From Plumapathes pennacea (taxonomy: Eukaryota > Cnidaria > Anthozoa > Antipatharia > Myriopathidae): 64,000 nt of DNA. Every line of letters starts with the position of its first letter. Within the stretch, counting starts at the first letter, position 1. This document shows positions 11,790 through 24,787 of this stretch, one piece after another. A program made the translations under genes and the position numbers. The notes below the pieces were generated by a model. That model worked only from the letters and a program-made list of their open reading frames with translations, did no database searches and was not told where the DNA came from. Location of the stretch: the NCBI GenBank assembly GCA_964036295.1, contig OZ038465.1, positions 21,882,331 to 21,946,330 of the forward strand. The letters are read 5' to 3'.

Positions 11790-12115
11790 GTGTTCAAGAG
11801 TATTCGAGTTGAGTTTTTACAGCGCTTCCAGTTTTCTTGGGTGTTCGACTTGAAAACTAGCGAAAAACCTAGCGCTTTCAAGAGTATGCCGATTCGAATG
11901 CTATTCCACTTTAAGTTTATTTTAATGCTCGACTTGAAAACGCGCAAAATATCTAAAGTTTTCAGAAGTATGCAATTTGAATTTTGTGGCGCTTCAAGTT
12001 GTTTTTGTGTTCGACTTGAAAACTTGCGAAAAACCTAGTGCTTTCAAGAGTATACGATTTGAATGCTAACGGCGCTTCTGATATTTGTAGGTGTTCGACT
12101 TGAAAATCTCAGCAA
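11790..12115 (+). repeat. Imperfect tandem array, about 90-bp unit, four copies
   Basis: The phrase GTGTTCGACTTGAAAAC (or TGCTCGACTTGAAAAC) recurs near 11840, 11927, 12007 and 12091. Each is followed by GCGAAAAACCTAGYGCTTTC or a variant and by AGAGTAT...TTGAATGC. The copies are diverged and cause the short open frames here. No function inferred. Confidence 0.7.
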
Positions 12116-13325
12116 AATCTGTCGTCAACTAATAAAAATTTCTGAAAACCATAATATTTCCGTTATCAAAAACGTCTCATTTTTACGTGTAGTTTCCGAA
12201 CGAATGTATTCGGAAACTACAGCTGCTATTTTATTCTTTTTACTCATAAGTTGAGCAATGACATACCCATTTATAGTCGAAATGCTTTTATTTTTATGGA
12301 ATAGTGCAGTCTAAAAATACATCACTGCTTCTTTCATAGCTTCGTTCTGTAGTGAATTGCTGTACTCCTTAATCAAAGGGTAAGAATATAAGCCTTTTTT
12401 TTAAACCGGAGCGTGTTCCCTTTGAGGAGAAGGGGACCTCCTTCTCTGTGGTGTGGGAGTTTTAACCCTCTGTTGGCAAATGCCTTCACCAATTGTAGCC
12501 CAAGTTACGAGTAACCTGGGCTTGCTTCGCGTTGAAGGAGTGCTGGGCACTCAAAGGTTTCTAGGGCGTTCTTCTTGGCTAGCCTCTACTTTGCCTTGTA
12601 GCCTTCTCATCAAGGAATCTGCAGCTGCAGTCCTCCACATTGGGGGCCTGACAACCCTGTATGTATCTCTCTTCTGATTCAAATGTATTGTTCAAGAGGT
12701 GAACATCATTCTGAAAATAACGTTTTTAGGTATTAGGAATATCCACAAAGCACAAAATATGAAATGACTGCGCAGCTCATGATGATTAAAAACCACTCTT
12801 ACAGGGACAAGAAAGATATGTATGCATTTTTACATGAAATCTCAGATATCTCCTCGCTTTACGCCTTTGCCGGTTGCGCCGCAAAATACCATATGTGTTA
12901 TATTATACTTTTTTATACGGCCTCAAAAATTTTAAAGTCATTTTCAACTTGAACCGCACAGAGATACTTTGAAAACAGGAACTGCTTTAGCGGCTAAGTT
13001 AATATAGACTGTTTACTTTTAAACAATGCCGCAAATTCCACAAATACCGCGTGTACCAGTAGATGTTTTTAAAAACCTCCATTCATGTATTTAGACCACA
13101 AGGCGATCACAACTCATGCCTCATGTTTTTTTTGCTTCATGTCCTTTTTTCTGTTCTTCCTACAACGGGACTACAACTACAACTAGAACGGTTTTTTCAA
13201 ATACGCCGCGCTTTTCTAATTAGCGAAACCGCGCACTTTTAATTAATTGTTTTGCGATCTTTGTTAACTTTTTATATAAAACAATAGCTGTTAGCTTAAT
13301 TAAAAATTAGTTCGTTTATACTCAC
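12116..13325. other. Spacer, no gene recognised
   Basis: No exon, TIR or RNA gene supported. The frame at 12453-12677 has no recognisable motif, and AT-rich runs near 12400 and 13120 are simple sequence. Confidence 0.4.
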
Positions 13326-13691
13326 CGAAATTTCAGGTGGGATCTTGCCCTCATCCTCGTGGAAGCCTTTACTTCCTAACTCATCCACTTTTTCGTGAAG
13401 TAACTTGTTGTCTTCTCGAAGCTGCTTCACTTCTGTGATAAGTAGATCCTGTGAGTTTGCCAAACTTTGCAGCAACTTTTGGTTATCCTTCAGTTGCACC
13501 GCTGTTTAATTGAAGGCATCAAACAACTTGTTCAACTCTAATGTAGAGACAGTCACCGCTTCTCTTTGTCGCACTGGTGTTTCATCCCTGTTGTCTCTGC
13601 TAGATGAGTGCAAACGGTTTGCTGAGCCGTTCCTACGGGTCACCGAATTGCCATTACGAGAGAAGAATGAACCAGAACGGAAACCCGACAT
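13326..13691 (-). pseudogene. First exon of a coiled-coil protein, one internal stop
   Basis: ATG at 13691 opens MSGFRSGSFFSRNGNSVTRR, a Ser/Arg-rich head. Then come ETPVRQREAVTVSTLELNKL, a TAA at 13506-13508, and in the same frame a heptad-rich coiled coil (LLQSLANSQDLLITEVKQL, NKLLHEKVDEL) ending GKIPPEIS at a consensus GTGAGT donor (13325). The clean frame on both sides of one stop and the strong donor suggest a real exon recently lost, or a base error. The R/S head plus coiled coil plus KIPPEIS ending recalls orphan cnidarian multicopy proteins. No downstream exon was found. Confidence 0.5.
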
Positions 13692-13699
13692 ACTGTAAG

Positions 13700-14854
13700 C
13701 GTTTTCTGAGTAAAAGAGAAAAGCGGGAGAACGCGGATTTTTAAAGTGTCCTCTTAATATCCTATAAAATCTTTACAGTACCTTCAATTAAGACACTCTA
13801 AACTTTGTCTCACCTGAGTAATCCTTGAAGAATAATTCTGGAAAGGCGTCCAACAATTCTCCCACGTGCGTCAACGAAGAAGAATGCATGACTTCGAATG
13901 TGTAGGCTAATTAAAATAACTGTGAAACTATTGGAAGTTTTATCCTCGTTCCCATGCTTGATACTTTTGTCGCGTTTCACACCGCTGACTTCACGAGCCT
14001 GCGCAACGCGTCGGTAGTGTGGCGGGAGTACGGTGCACAATGACTTGAAGCTCTTCTTCCGATGGCCGCGAGGCAACGAGCCATTTGTTTGGAATATTTC
14101 TTCCTCTAAAAGGTAAGCATACCTAGAAAGACTTATATGTGGAGAGCAAACCGATATTCGTACGATGTGTATCTCACCATGGCGCCAAAGATTGCTTTCG
14201 CGCCACATTTTTGCCTTATGTCCGACGCTCGACATTCGATCTCTTTCTCAACCGGGATAAAGTAACTTTTACTCAACCCTTGTTCCTTTGTTCCCATTTT
14301 GACGCCATCAGCTTCTCTCTTTCGCCGCCATCTTGAACACACGGTGTTTCAGTTGCTCTGAGGCAATTTGTGAAATACGTAAGCCAAAATACGAGTTTCT
14401 TGAATAGTTGTCATTCAAAGATTTTTCGTATTATTTATTTGAGTTATGGTTTATTGAGTCATGATCTTTGAATTTGGCATATTCAGTAAAGTGACCTCGA
14501 GATCTTTGAACTGAATATTACCACAGTAAAGTGAGTGTCTTAATATTATCTGACTCCTGCAACAGCCACATAGATAATACCTTTGTTTTCAAATATGTCA
14601 AATATAGTGTCGTAGCTACTTTCCTGCTTTGATTGGCAGTGACATGATATTCAAGTTGTTTGATGTATTTCAGTTCAGTGCTCCGAGTCAATAATAATTA
14701 CTCACTATGTCCTCAGATCAACCATTGTCGACCCTACAAGCAGCTCCTACGCTCTATTAGAGCAAAATATCTAATGACTGGTCAGACAGTCACTATGTGA
14801 GTTGAATAGGCTTGCACTGTTGCATTGAAATCCATTGATTTTGTCTTGTTTCAG
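13700..14854. other. Spacer, no gene recognised
   Basis: Open frames on both strands at 13810-14342 overlap and share no motif. An AAGATGGCGGCG context at 14324-14335 (minus) reaches a stop after a few codons. No TIR pair found. Confidence 0.4.
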
Positions 14855-15139
14855 AATACTAGTACTGTAAATCAATGGGAAGGCACTCAAAAGAAAAAAA
14901 GTAGAATATATGAAAAGAAAAGGAAGCAAAGGATGAAATTGATTAAGAAACAACAAAGAGCCGAAGTGCAAACAAAGCAGAATGAAGACAAAGATGCACA
15001 GGACAGTATTGAGTTTGCTACATGCAGTTCTGTCACACAAACTGATACAGAAGAAGAAAGTATTTGTAGTGTGCCACCCCAGAAAGATAGATATATTGAA
15101 CTGCTTGATATAAGGATGTGTCATACACAGGAATGCTGA
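14855..15139 (+). CDS. Isolated terminal exon, Lys/Glu-rich (partial)
   Basis: A good acceptor (TCTTGTTTCAG, ending 14854) precedes a frame that runs to TGA at 15137-15139. It starts NTSTVNQWEGTQKKKSRIYE, continues through a basic stretch KKRKQRMKLIKKQQRAE, then an acidic and polar stretch with VTQTDTEEES. An AATAAA lies near 15197. No domain recognised and no upstream exon found, so this may be a stranded exon of a mobile-element gene. Confidence 0.35.
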   Translation, partial: NTSTVNQWEGTQKKKSRIYEKKRKQRMKLIKKQQRAEVQTKQNEDKDAQDSIEFATCSSVTQTDTEEESICSVPPQKDRYIELLDIRMCHTQEC

Positions 15140-15734
15140 ACTATGCAAAGACAAAAAAGCTGCTTAGACACCTGAAAAAATATCCGCTTCGCAAGCAATA
15201 AATATATAATTTTATACTATTTTTTAGATTTTTTTTGTAGGACAAAAAATGGTAGCTGGTTTTGTTTTTTACCCTTTTGCTCCGAAGAGTGATCAACTAC
15301 CATATTTATCTTTTCAGTTTCTCAGCAGAAACATCTATATATCATACAGTATGGAGAACTTGGTATGTGACAGCTTGTTCAGATGCAGGCTAATAGTCTC
15401 AATGCACAAATAATATTCACTTCAGAATTATTTTGCACGTGAGGTCTACATTTTCCGGCCCGCAAATGCTAGTCACGTCGAATGCGATCGTCATACTCCA
15501 GAAAAATTTTGCACGCGAAGTATACGGTCAAGAATATTCCAGGAAGATTTAATACGCAAGGTGTTCTTCCGTGTTCGGTAAGAATAGGGAACTTAAGCAC
15601 CGACGTTTTAGAGCCGACGGCGGCGTCAGCAACCGAGAGGGGCCTGGGTAGGGGACGTTGCATTCCCGCCTAATTACGAAGGTTTAAGCAAGCCGCGCGA
15701 CGGCAACGTCTTCGGCACTAAAACTCGTGTCAAA
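15140..15734. other. Spacer with a diverged R-like fragment
   Basis: About 15268-15390 resembles the small repeat at 8600 (TTTCTCAGCAGA, CATACAGTATGGAGAACTTG). The remainder is unassigned. Confidence 0.4.
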
Positions 15735-16022
15735 ATGTCTTTCCGCGAAATAAGGGAAATGCTGCTACTATCGTATGATAGTAAGATGATTTCAGATGAA
15801 GAATTTTTGGTGTTGTGAGAAAGCTACCACTCCAAGAACCCAGGATTTCGTTATGATTCATATGAAAGATTTAATCTTCAAGACATCGACGAAGCCGAGT
15901 GCTCAGCAGAATTCAGAGTCTGCAAACAAGACATCCCTGTGCTGGCAAATGTTCTTCAACTACCAGTGAACATCCATTGTCCACAAAGAACAATATGTGA
16001 TCGAGTTGAAGCCTTGTACTGA
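15735..16022 (+). pseudogene. HARBI1-like transposase, amino-terminal fragment
   Basis: One frame from ATG 15735 reads MSFREIREMLLLSYDSKMIS, a TGA at 15816-15818, then YERFNLQDIDEAECSAEFRV, DIPVLANVLQLPV and CPQRTICDRVEALY before TGA at 16020. The (E)EC...EFR...DI..LA..L..P pattern followed by QRT(V/I)CD is the amino region of metazoan HARBI1-like transposases, also seen in the 9366-10575 copy (EFQTEFRFGMAELPLLAETL). The catalytic part is absent. It is an independent, 5'-only remnant. Confidence 0.7.
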
Positions 16023-16680
16023 AACAATTCGCTAGCGATCATTTCACGCAGAAGAAGAACATCGTGGTCATCTGTCCATTCCATTACACTGAAAGCGCAG
16101 AAGCAAAGAAACCTAATTTAGTTGACATGACCCCTATTTTCCTATCAGGAATCTCATGAATCAATTCAAAGTTGGCAATTCGATTGGATAACATGAATAA
16201 AAAACGAAGAATCGGAACATAATCAACATTTCCAAACACTTACGGTTGTTTCTTCGCAGCCATTGTTCAACAGCTTCAAAACCTGAGAGAAAAATTCCGC
16301 AATATCCGTTAATACCGCTCCAAAACCAAAGAATACAAACTTGAGCTTTGAATACATCCAAAAATTCCGCTGCACGACAACATGAAAGCACAGAAATCAC
16401 AAAGCAAAACTCACGTTTTTCAGGCGACGTCAAACCAAGCAAAGCCGCGTCGGCGCGGTGTCGCGACGGCTGACCATGTAGGCGGGAAACGTGGATCGGA
16501 AGTAAAATTGACTTCCGGTTGCCGTCGCCAGGCAGAAAACGTCTGTTGCTTAAGTTCCCTAATATCCCAGATGGACGTGACGTGAGGCGCGCGACTTGAA
16601 TACGCCAGGCACACACGAAATCACGACGGCGTATACAATACAAGAACACTCTTGAAAATTCGGCTTTTCACACAGTGAGA
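16023..16680. other. Spacer, no gene recognised
   Basis: Overlapping open frames near 16161-16649 on both strands show no motif. No repeat structure recognised. Confidence 0.4.
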
Positions 16681-17314
<634 letters not shown>

Positions 17315-17324
17315 CTTTTCCCTG

Positions 17325-17590
17325 CTGGTTAACTTTTTACCTCCAACGCTCAAATTGCATAGTCGCTCAACCTTTAACAAGCAAGTGTATGAGTGTTGTA
17401 ATAACAATTTATAGTAAAAGGTTTCATTTGAGCAAAATGTCAAAAGTCAAGTTATCTATACTGTATGATATTTTTTGGTGACAAACTTTGTCTCTTTGGG
17501 GAGTTACGCTCTTATCTCTACTTTCCATTTTAGATTTTTCAGGTTTTGACCCCACCCAGCGAATTCACTGGAAACCCCAGTCTTGTTGCC
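17325..17590 (+). repeat. Repeat R, 3' end fragment
   Basis: Matches the R end: CATAGTCGCTCAACCTTTAA, GCAAGTGTATGAGTGTTGTA, AAGTCAAGTTATCTATACTG and CACTGGAAACCCCAGTCTTG. Confidence 0.7.
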
Positions 17591-17591
17591 C

Positions 17592-17812
17592 GTGTAGTCG
17601 CTCCCGAAATGATTCAAACCGGTCTGAGATGAATCTTCAAAACGATCTCAGGTGCACACAAACAGGGATTTGTATGAAGACCGATCTTAAGTCGTATCGG
17701 TCTGAGTTTATCCCAGTTTCGTCTCTTTTTTGCTATTGTCGTACCGATTTCATGTAATGACTCCGTGTCGTTCTGAGTTAGAACCGGTATGACTTCCTAA
17801 TGGTCTCATGTA
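17592..17812 (+). repeat. Dispersed repeat S, copy 2
   Basis: Opposite orientation to the copy at 6052-6225; contains GATTCAAACCGGTCTGAGAT and TTGTATGAAGACCGATCTTA. Class unknown. Confidence 0.55.
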
Positions 17813-19361
17813 ATCAGCGCTCTGCTTGACAAATTTCTTAAATTGAACTTTACGCCACTCAAACTCAAAACCAAATTTTAGACAAGTTTATAAGCGTAAA
17901 CAAAGAGATAATCAAGGATAACATTTTAAAGGTTAACTCACATTATCTCCAAAGAATAAAGGTTGTAGAATATTCTCGGTGGAATCCGCCTTATACGGTT
18001 AGAGAACAGATACCTGGAAGACAGAAATGAGTTAAAATCAAGTCTTTGCTAATTACTTAGATCGATGTAAAGGGCCCTTTATTCTATAAGCTGACATACG
18101 CTGCTTTAAAATTGTTTATAAGTAACTTATAGGCTAACCAATAGACACATTATCAAATAAGTATATATTATTCAAAATACAACGTTCAACGACTTCACAC
18201 TTACAGTTCCGTCAAATCTTACTTTGGTACCAGAGGTTTTTAATTCCCCGAGTGAAACATAACCCGCGCAGCGGCAAAAAGCTCTTTCCGTTCGTCGCTT
18301 TGCGACTCGCTCTTCGTCGCTACGCGGCTCAGTGTTTCGCTCGGAGGATTAGGAAACCTTTGAGGCAAGTTCTCAAATTGGAGAGGTTTTCAAAAATTCC
18401 TTCCAGCAACCTGGATTTAATAAATTCCCACTGGTTTGCCGTGGTATGGACTCTTATTTACCACAATTTACGTCATCACATGGTCAAAATGTTGTGGACT
18501 CACGAGGCGCTTCGCTCATCATTTAAGTAGCGATGCACAGATCGAAGAAACTAAAGCGCGCGCCTGTTGTTCGTTTGCAATCTGAGATGCAGCGACATGC
18601 GACTGCTATTGTGAAACTGGAAACGGAAGTTTCCAGCTGAAAAGAACAGCCCGTTTGTTTTTTACAGAACTGTGACCCCGGGGCTGTGACTCATACAATA
18701 AAAGTGTATTTGACTGACACCCGACCCCTAAACGGTACCACGTAACATTAAAATGTCAGCCTTTGATGTTGAACACCCTAAGCGGTACCAAAACTGTGAT
18801 TTTTACCCCTAAGCGGTACGACGAGCATCCCCGTCCTTTCATATATGGGAGTACCCCCGTTCGGGCACATAACACACGCCAGCCAATTAAACAGACCTGT
18901 TTTTTTTGTCTTCTTCGAACGGTCGAGGAGGAAAAAGGGATTCATAATTTGTCGATTTTGTACTCATATTTTTGAAATCCTCCTCGCCTTGACTTTGGTG
19001 AACCAGCGACAAAACTCACTCGATCAAACCAATCTTAAAACAGACCGTTCAAGAGATTTAAACGAGAGCATATCAGCGAACGCAAGAAACCCAAAATTGA
19101 ATCCGCTTTACCTCTGATAAAACGCATCATCGCACAAAATAAGCGATACATTTATTTGATTGCAGCAGTTGTAATTTTTGTCCAACAAACAATTAATATT
19201 TTGTGTAGTTTACGAATTGCAGTTTTTAACGTGTTAATGCAAGGTGAGTTGCAAATGCCATATTTCAGCCTTTCTTTCATCTTTCATCCTTTATAGTTTT
19301 GACCATATCACTGGTCCAAGGTAGCGTAGCAAGTGCCTACCATCAATAACAGTATTAAATC
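17813..19361. other. Spacer with short CCTAAGCGGTAC repeats
   Basis: No gene recognised. Near 18723-18822 the phrase (AC)CCCTAA(A/G)CGGTAC recurs three times about 50 bp apart. A CG-rich stretch at 18290-18350 (GTCGCTTTGCGACTCG) forms small hairpins. Confidence 0.45.
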
Positions 19362-19363
19362 TA

Positions 19364-19577
19364 CAATCCTGGTCAAAAGTCATGGGACACTTGGCCTTTT
19401 ATCTGAAAATTACGACACTTTTACCCTTCCCGCCCCCACACAGTATGTGCTAAAAGTGCACTCCCTTTAAGCAACAATGTATGGGGAAGGAGAGAGAGCC
19501 ACTTTTGTTGTTGAACAAGGAGTCATGGTGAAAAAATAGCATTTTTTCAGTGTCCCACATACTTTTGACCAGGATTT
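19364..19577. mobile_element. Tc1/mariner-type MITE, copy a
   Basis: Left CAATCCTGGTCAAAAGTCAT, right ACTTTTGACCAGGATTT. Flanked by TA on both sides (19362-19363, 19578-19579), the duplication typical of Tc1/mariner elements. Related to the copies at 43661, 58061 and 59622. Confidence 0.8.
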
Positions 19578-19579
19578 TA

Positions 19580-20674
19580 GGCATTGTGAAATCATTATCT
19601 ATTAATGAATACTACACGATTGTTTGAAGCTAAATATATCAGTAAAGTTGTGGGTACAATATTATTTTTACTTTGCACAAGTAGATTGCGATATCCTGTA
19701 GTCTCCAGTTTTGGAGTGATTGGCAGCCAAGCTCGATAAAGGTTCGCGTCCCTCAAAAATATTCTCGCAAATAAAAATCATTGTAGCGTTGCTATTCAAG
19801 GTATGAACACGTCCTATAATATTGTTGTAAAGGTCTGAGACTAAACAATGCAGATCTACTATTATAGTTTTCATAGACGTTAAAGATAGACTACGATCTA
19901 GATCAGAGCGATGAAATAGTTTCACGAAAAATTAGGCCTTTTAGGAACTAAAATTTTTAAGCGGTTTAGTCGATATCGTTGAAACTTTTGTGAGGTGTAG
20001 TAGACAAGTATTTCTCAAATACCGTGTCAGCGATTTTTTTTTTCGTTCATGTCTTGTTGAACAGTTTGCATAAAAATGGGTTCCCAAACCCTCCCTCCAC
20101 TTTTAAAAGAGAATAAAATCCTTAAAACAAAACGGATCAAAAATCGCTCACACAGTATTTTATTCAAATTCATTGAGTATATCTAAAAAAAGTTATTTTA
20201 GGAAGCATTTTCGAATTAAACGGACAAAAGTTTTGATTCCCGTTTCTGAAACAGCCAAGTTTTAAACTAATCTATATATTTTACAGTCCAAGACCTTTAC
20301 AACGATAACTAATACGATCTAACAAGCTATTTAAGACTTTGGTTCTAGATGTCTTTTTTTCTAACGACATTGTTTTCATGCAGCATAGAGGCCCTCAAAT
20401 ATCGTTCTTATTCGTTTATGCTCTTGACTGTACGTGACAATTTGTTCCTTGAGTAAGTTTAGTTAAAGTTCTTGTTCCACATATCGCATTGGCACTGCGT
20501 TTCAACCACTAAACATCACTTTACCAGCGTTGAGTTGTTCTAGCAAGAGTCTTGCTTGTTCTTTCGTCGGAGCGTGTTATTAAAGGTGTTCTTCGTAGGG
20601 CGTCTTGCAAAATGTGATCGATATTCTGTAGCGTTGTGGCTAGATCAAGCGCGTAAATATCACTATATACATAA
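19580..20674. other. Spacer, no gene recognised
   Basis: AT-rich DNA without supported exon or repeat ends. Confidence 0.4.
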
Positions 20675-20680
20675 GTATAT

Positions 20681-20710
<30 letters not shown>

Positions 20711-20711
<1 letters not shown>

Positions 20712-20992
20712 CAGCCGTTTGCAGAAATTTTGAGCACTCAATATATATCAGTATATACAAATATCAAATGCATTGTGGGAAGAGTTTCGTTTAAAAACTT
20801 GCTTTCCGAATCAAATTAAGTGGGGAGACATAGAAGGTTCATCACAGTTTCAACATATGTATCGTTTTGGTGACAAAATGTTATGATTGGTGCGGTTTTG
20901 TGTGCATTTTAGAGCCATCATCCTTCCCACAATGCACCAGATATTTGTATATACTGATATATATTGGGCTCAAAATTTCTGCAAACGGCTGT
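20711..20992. mobile_element. MITE inserted in a TA tract
   Basis: Left ACAGCCGTTTGCAGAAATTT is repeated inverted at the right (AAATTTCTGCAAACGGCTGT). Arms continue about 75 bp through ATATATCAGTATATACAAAT to the GCATTGTGGGAAG / CTTCCCACAATGC pair. It is flanked on both sides by TATATA. The 282-bp length and TA context suggest a Tc1/mariner-type non-autonomous element. Confidence 0.8.
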
Positions 20993-21335
20993 ATATACAT
21001 ATATATCACTCCCTATATTCAAATCTAGCCTTCTTAATATATATGCCTCAAAACGAGTAGCTTACAGTCCTCCAGGCTAGTGTAAATCTGCTTCTTTCTA
21101 CTTAATTGTTAGTGTATAATATCATTATAGTTTTTTCTTATTCTATTTTAGTATAAAGGGGTTAAGTTGCAATTGGGACGCAAGTTCTGTTCTTTTCCCC
21201 AGTCACACCCTTAATTTCTTTGTTTCATGTGCTTGTAAATTGTGTGCCTTTATACGTTATTCTACTTGTAATTTGTAAAGGTGGCAAATTCATTAAACTA
21301 TTTAATTAATTCATTAAATTCATTAAACTAACCTA

Positions 21336-21463
<128 letters not shown>

Positions 21464-21469
21464 GCCGTG

Positions 21470-22300
21470 TGCAAATCATGTGCAATTAATTAAAAAGAAA
21501 AAATGTCTGAATATTGCATGAAATTTATCGGAAACCGTGAGACAGAAAGACAACTACGAAGTTAAAAAGCTTTCTCTAAAGTTTCTAACCTTTACACCTT
21601 CGTCTCCTGTGGCTCATAGCCATTCACTAGATGGCTTAGATGACCAGAGTTTCACACATATAATTGTAGGTTTAAAGTGATGAAGTCACAAACAGTCTTC
21701 GAAAATGGGTTTGTCTCGGTTGTCGGCTCGGTGACAAAAAAGCCGTTGAACCGATCCAACGGAGTTGATGGCCGTCCGGCAAAGTTCAAGTAATGCTCAA
21801 GTAAAGCAAACAAATATACAAACTACCTTCTTCGGCAGGATAGTGCTGTTGTGCAGACATGTTTACATCGAGTGACACCGGTCCTGAAAAGTTAAAGGCT
21901 TAAAACATTCTCGCCGGTTCTTTTGAATTCTTAACAAACAGCGGGACTAATATCTGACATATTTCTTGCGAAATTCATTTTCATCTAGCAGCCTGTAAAA
22001 TTCTCCACGTGAACGCGAGTGATGTTCCGTTTTCATTCATGGACTGACTTTAGCAAAGTGCCGTGAAAAGGACTATCCGATTGGACGAGCGTGCGTTTTG
22101 ACGGTTTTCGGGAGAATCTTGAACTTGATCATTTTCAATAAATAGTCCTTTCAGGTGAGAAATGCTTCGTTATTTTATGAAAGCAATATCGAAGCCGAAG
22201 CGGCTCGTGATATTGAACTTTTTCTCGTGTTCTCCCAACATCCCCGTATTTATACATTAATAGTACAAATACATGAAAACTCGTGTAGGATTATATATAC
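21470..22300 (+). repeat. Dispersed repeat H, copy 1 (half of a fold-back element)
   Basis: Opposite-strand match to 42231-43185. Shared phrases include GAAACCGTGAGACAGAAAG, TAACCTTTACACCTTCGTCT, GACGGTTTTCGGGAGAATCT and GAACTTTTTCTCGTGTTCTC. In this copy the first hairpin arm is missing: the loop CGAAGCCGAAGCGGCTCGTG follows directly after GAAAGCAATAT. Confidence 0.7.
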
Positions 22301-22749
22301 CCTTTTAGGATGGAGCAAATCAGGACCCTTTTTTTATACAAAGCTTTTCAATAAAACAGGAACGAAAAATAAAAGACATTGGAAATTGCTGTCAAGGTAT
22401 TCATCGACCAAACCGCTCAAAACTTTCAGTTCCCGAAAGACTTTTTCGCGAAACTGTTTCATCGATTTGATCTAAATTGCACTTTTAACGTGTATGAAAA
22501 CATAATAGTGGATCTGCATTATTCAGTCTCAGACCTTTGGAACGATATATAGTGCGTTTATATACCTTAAAGAGCAATGCTATACTGATCTTTTTCGAGA
22601 ATAGTTAGTCGAGGGACGTGCGAACCTTTATCGAGACCTTAATTACGAATCATATACATGCACACGCCAATTACAGTGGGCCCAGATAATTCAAATCCAA
22701 TAAAGAAGTATTAAATCTAAAAGATGCAGCCATAACCCTATACATTAAG
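22301..22749. other. Spacer, no gene recognised
   Basis: No supported feature. Confidence 0.35.
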
Positions 22750-23700
22750 TTGCGGGCAGAGTTGCAGGTAGTACAGATACTTTTATAGGTTCTTGTTCTT
22801 CAGGGTCGTAAGTCATTGACAAAGCATTTTGTAGTAGGCATAAAGAACTGTTTTGAAGTCGATCAATTTCACATGCTAGAGATAGTTCCAGGTCGTTATC
22901 AAGGGCATTCCAAGTTCTTGCTACTCCGTTAAACGAAGGACCTCTGAAAAGCTGAGGTTTTACATTTACGTGTGAAAAATTTTACTACTTTTGAGTTTCT
23001 ATTTGATCTAGTGGCACTGGTGGAGGTGCTTACAGTTGGAAGCATGATAGAATATATTTTAATTATACCAGTAACATTTTTGAAAAGTCAAGATATTCGT
23101 GCCACTAGGACACGGGTAAGAGGTCTAGTTTGATTAGTCTATTCTTGTAGATTTCCTGACAATGGAAAGTAAGTTAAGAACAAATACTGCAGCCCGTCGC
23201 TGGACCCGCTCCGTCTTTGTGATAAGTTCCTTTGGTTTTTGCGCCCATACTTGAAAGGCGTAACCAAGGTGGGAACTCGCTAATGCGAGATAGATGATGC
23301 ATCTAACTAAAGCGTTTGTGATGTATCTCGTATTGTGCTTCACGAACCCTAGTATCCTATTTGACTTAGAACATTGTTCAGACACTTGCTTCTCCCAAGG
23401 AGATGTACACCCGAGGTCCTCCCTGGTGGTAACGCCGAGGGGAGCTTCCCTAATGTGGTAGTTAGTGATGACAGGTTTTAATTTCCTGGTAATCCGTTGG
23501 CACTCTTGCATTTGGTTTCGCGAGCTATTGTGGACCAGGAGACGACATGACGAGCCGCACGCCTTGACAACGGCCTTTCGGTGGGGACAATTTGTCCCCA
23601 CCGCCCGTGGAGTGCGGTCTGCTTGGTATGAATGACAGACGTGTAAACTCCAAACCATTAGCACAGTCGGTGTGCCGATAATAACTTTGTCCTGAATTAG
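22750..23700 (-). pseudogene. LINE reverse transcriptase, carboxyl-terminal remnant
   Basis: Reading leftward, the frame contains LGVTTREDLGCTSPWEKQVS, CSKSNRILGFVKHNTRYIT, YLALASSHLGYAFQVWAQ and TERVQRRAAVFVLNL, the thumb and carboxyl region of CR1/L2-type reverse transcriptases (compare SHLGYASQVWAP). It then continues with stops and shifts through LLPVS-W-HEYLD and ARTWNALDNDLELSLACEID to about 22760. The catalytic domain is absent. It is 5' truncated and inactive. Confidence 0.8.
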
Positions 23701-23839
23701 AAATTGTAATTTTAGCCTGCAATCGTGCTCTGGGGTGCCTTTCTCACTCTATAACTCACTCTATGGCATCTAATGAAAGAGCTTGACGTCCAGTAAAAAA
23801 AATCTTATTAGTTTTCCGCCAGTCACAAACAATGTCATT

Positions 23840-23945
23840 GATTTGACTTCACTTCCGTCCAATATTTCCTCACAAAGATTCGTGTCGAAACACGCACTTC
23901 CTGAGAATATTACAGTAACAAAGATTCTGTCGGGTCAGGTAGTCG
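23840..23945 (+). repeat. 105-bp repeat T, inverted partner at 26430-26535
   Basis: Reads GACTTCACTTCCGTCCAATA...CTGTCGGGTCAGGTAGT. The inverted copy lies 2.5 kb away on the far side of the MULE-like helicase element. In one frame both encode LTSLPxNIxSQRFxSKHxLP followed by TKILSGQVV. Confidence 0.65.
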
Positions 23946-24787
23946 CCGAAACATTCAGTGAATGGTTTCTATGTACCGCAATCAAAAAGCTATAATATGT
24001 CCGTTCAATCAAAGCCTGTTAAAGTCAGGAAGCTCTTTCCTGTTATTTCACGTTATCGCGTTTTGTGACTGAATCAGCTGCTGGCAGACAATGTGCCGAA
24101 TCGAAAATCAATCTTTCTAAATCCGAATTTCAAATTAGATGCTGAAGACGTTATCAAAATCTTACAAAAGATTGTTTCAAAGCTAGTTATCAGTGAAAAA
24201 TGTTCCACGGTATTATTCCAATAAAGGCTCATCCACATCAAGCAACTCTCAACTGTCAAAAATCAGCATGATAGCATCCAGTTCCAATAAAATTACATTC
24301 GCGGGGCATTACTATTTTACGCGGGAAGGACAAGAGGCAGGATTGAGAGGGCTAGCGAATCGCGTGTAGTGGTATAATCGGTTGAGGGTAAGCTATTGCT
24401 ATTTCAGTTAATCCGCGAGATTTATTCGGGCCGATTTCCCGTGTGTACTTTCTGGCCACATGTTTGGTTTTGTGGCCGGATCTTGCTCTATAATTGTTTA
24501 GCTGCAAATTTCAGGATGGGTAGATATATTAGTTAGATTTATGTTTCTTGAAGTATGGCTCATAGCTTTAAAAATTATATGTTGAAGTGATTGTGGCTCT
24601 TTTTGTGTGACGGCCAGATCCGTTCAATCGGTGGTTTTGAGCGAACCATATTACTGCGAGATCACCTCGCGAACGAAGCCCAGGGTACTTGTCAAAGGTC
24701 TAGCCCTCGGCCCGCGTATAGTCTGATCATAACAGGGTTACTTGTAAACTCGCGCAGGCCCAAAGGTTTATATAGTCATAGCAAAAG

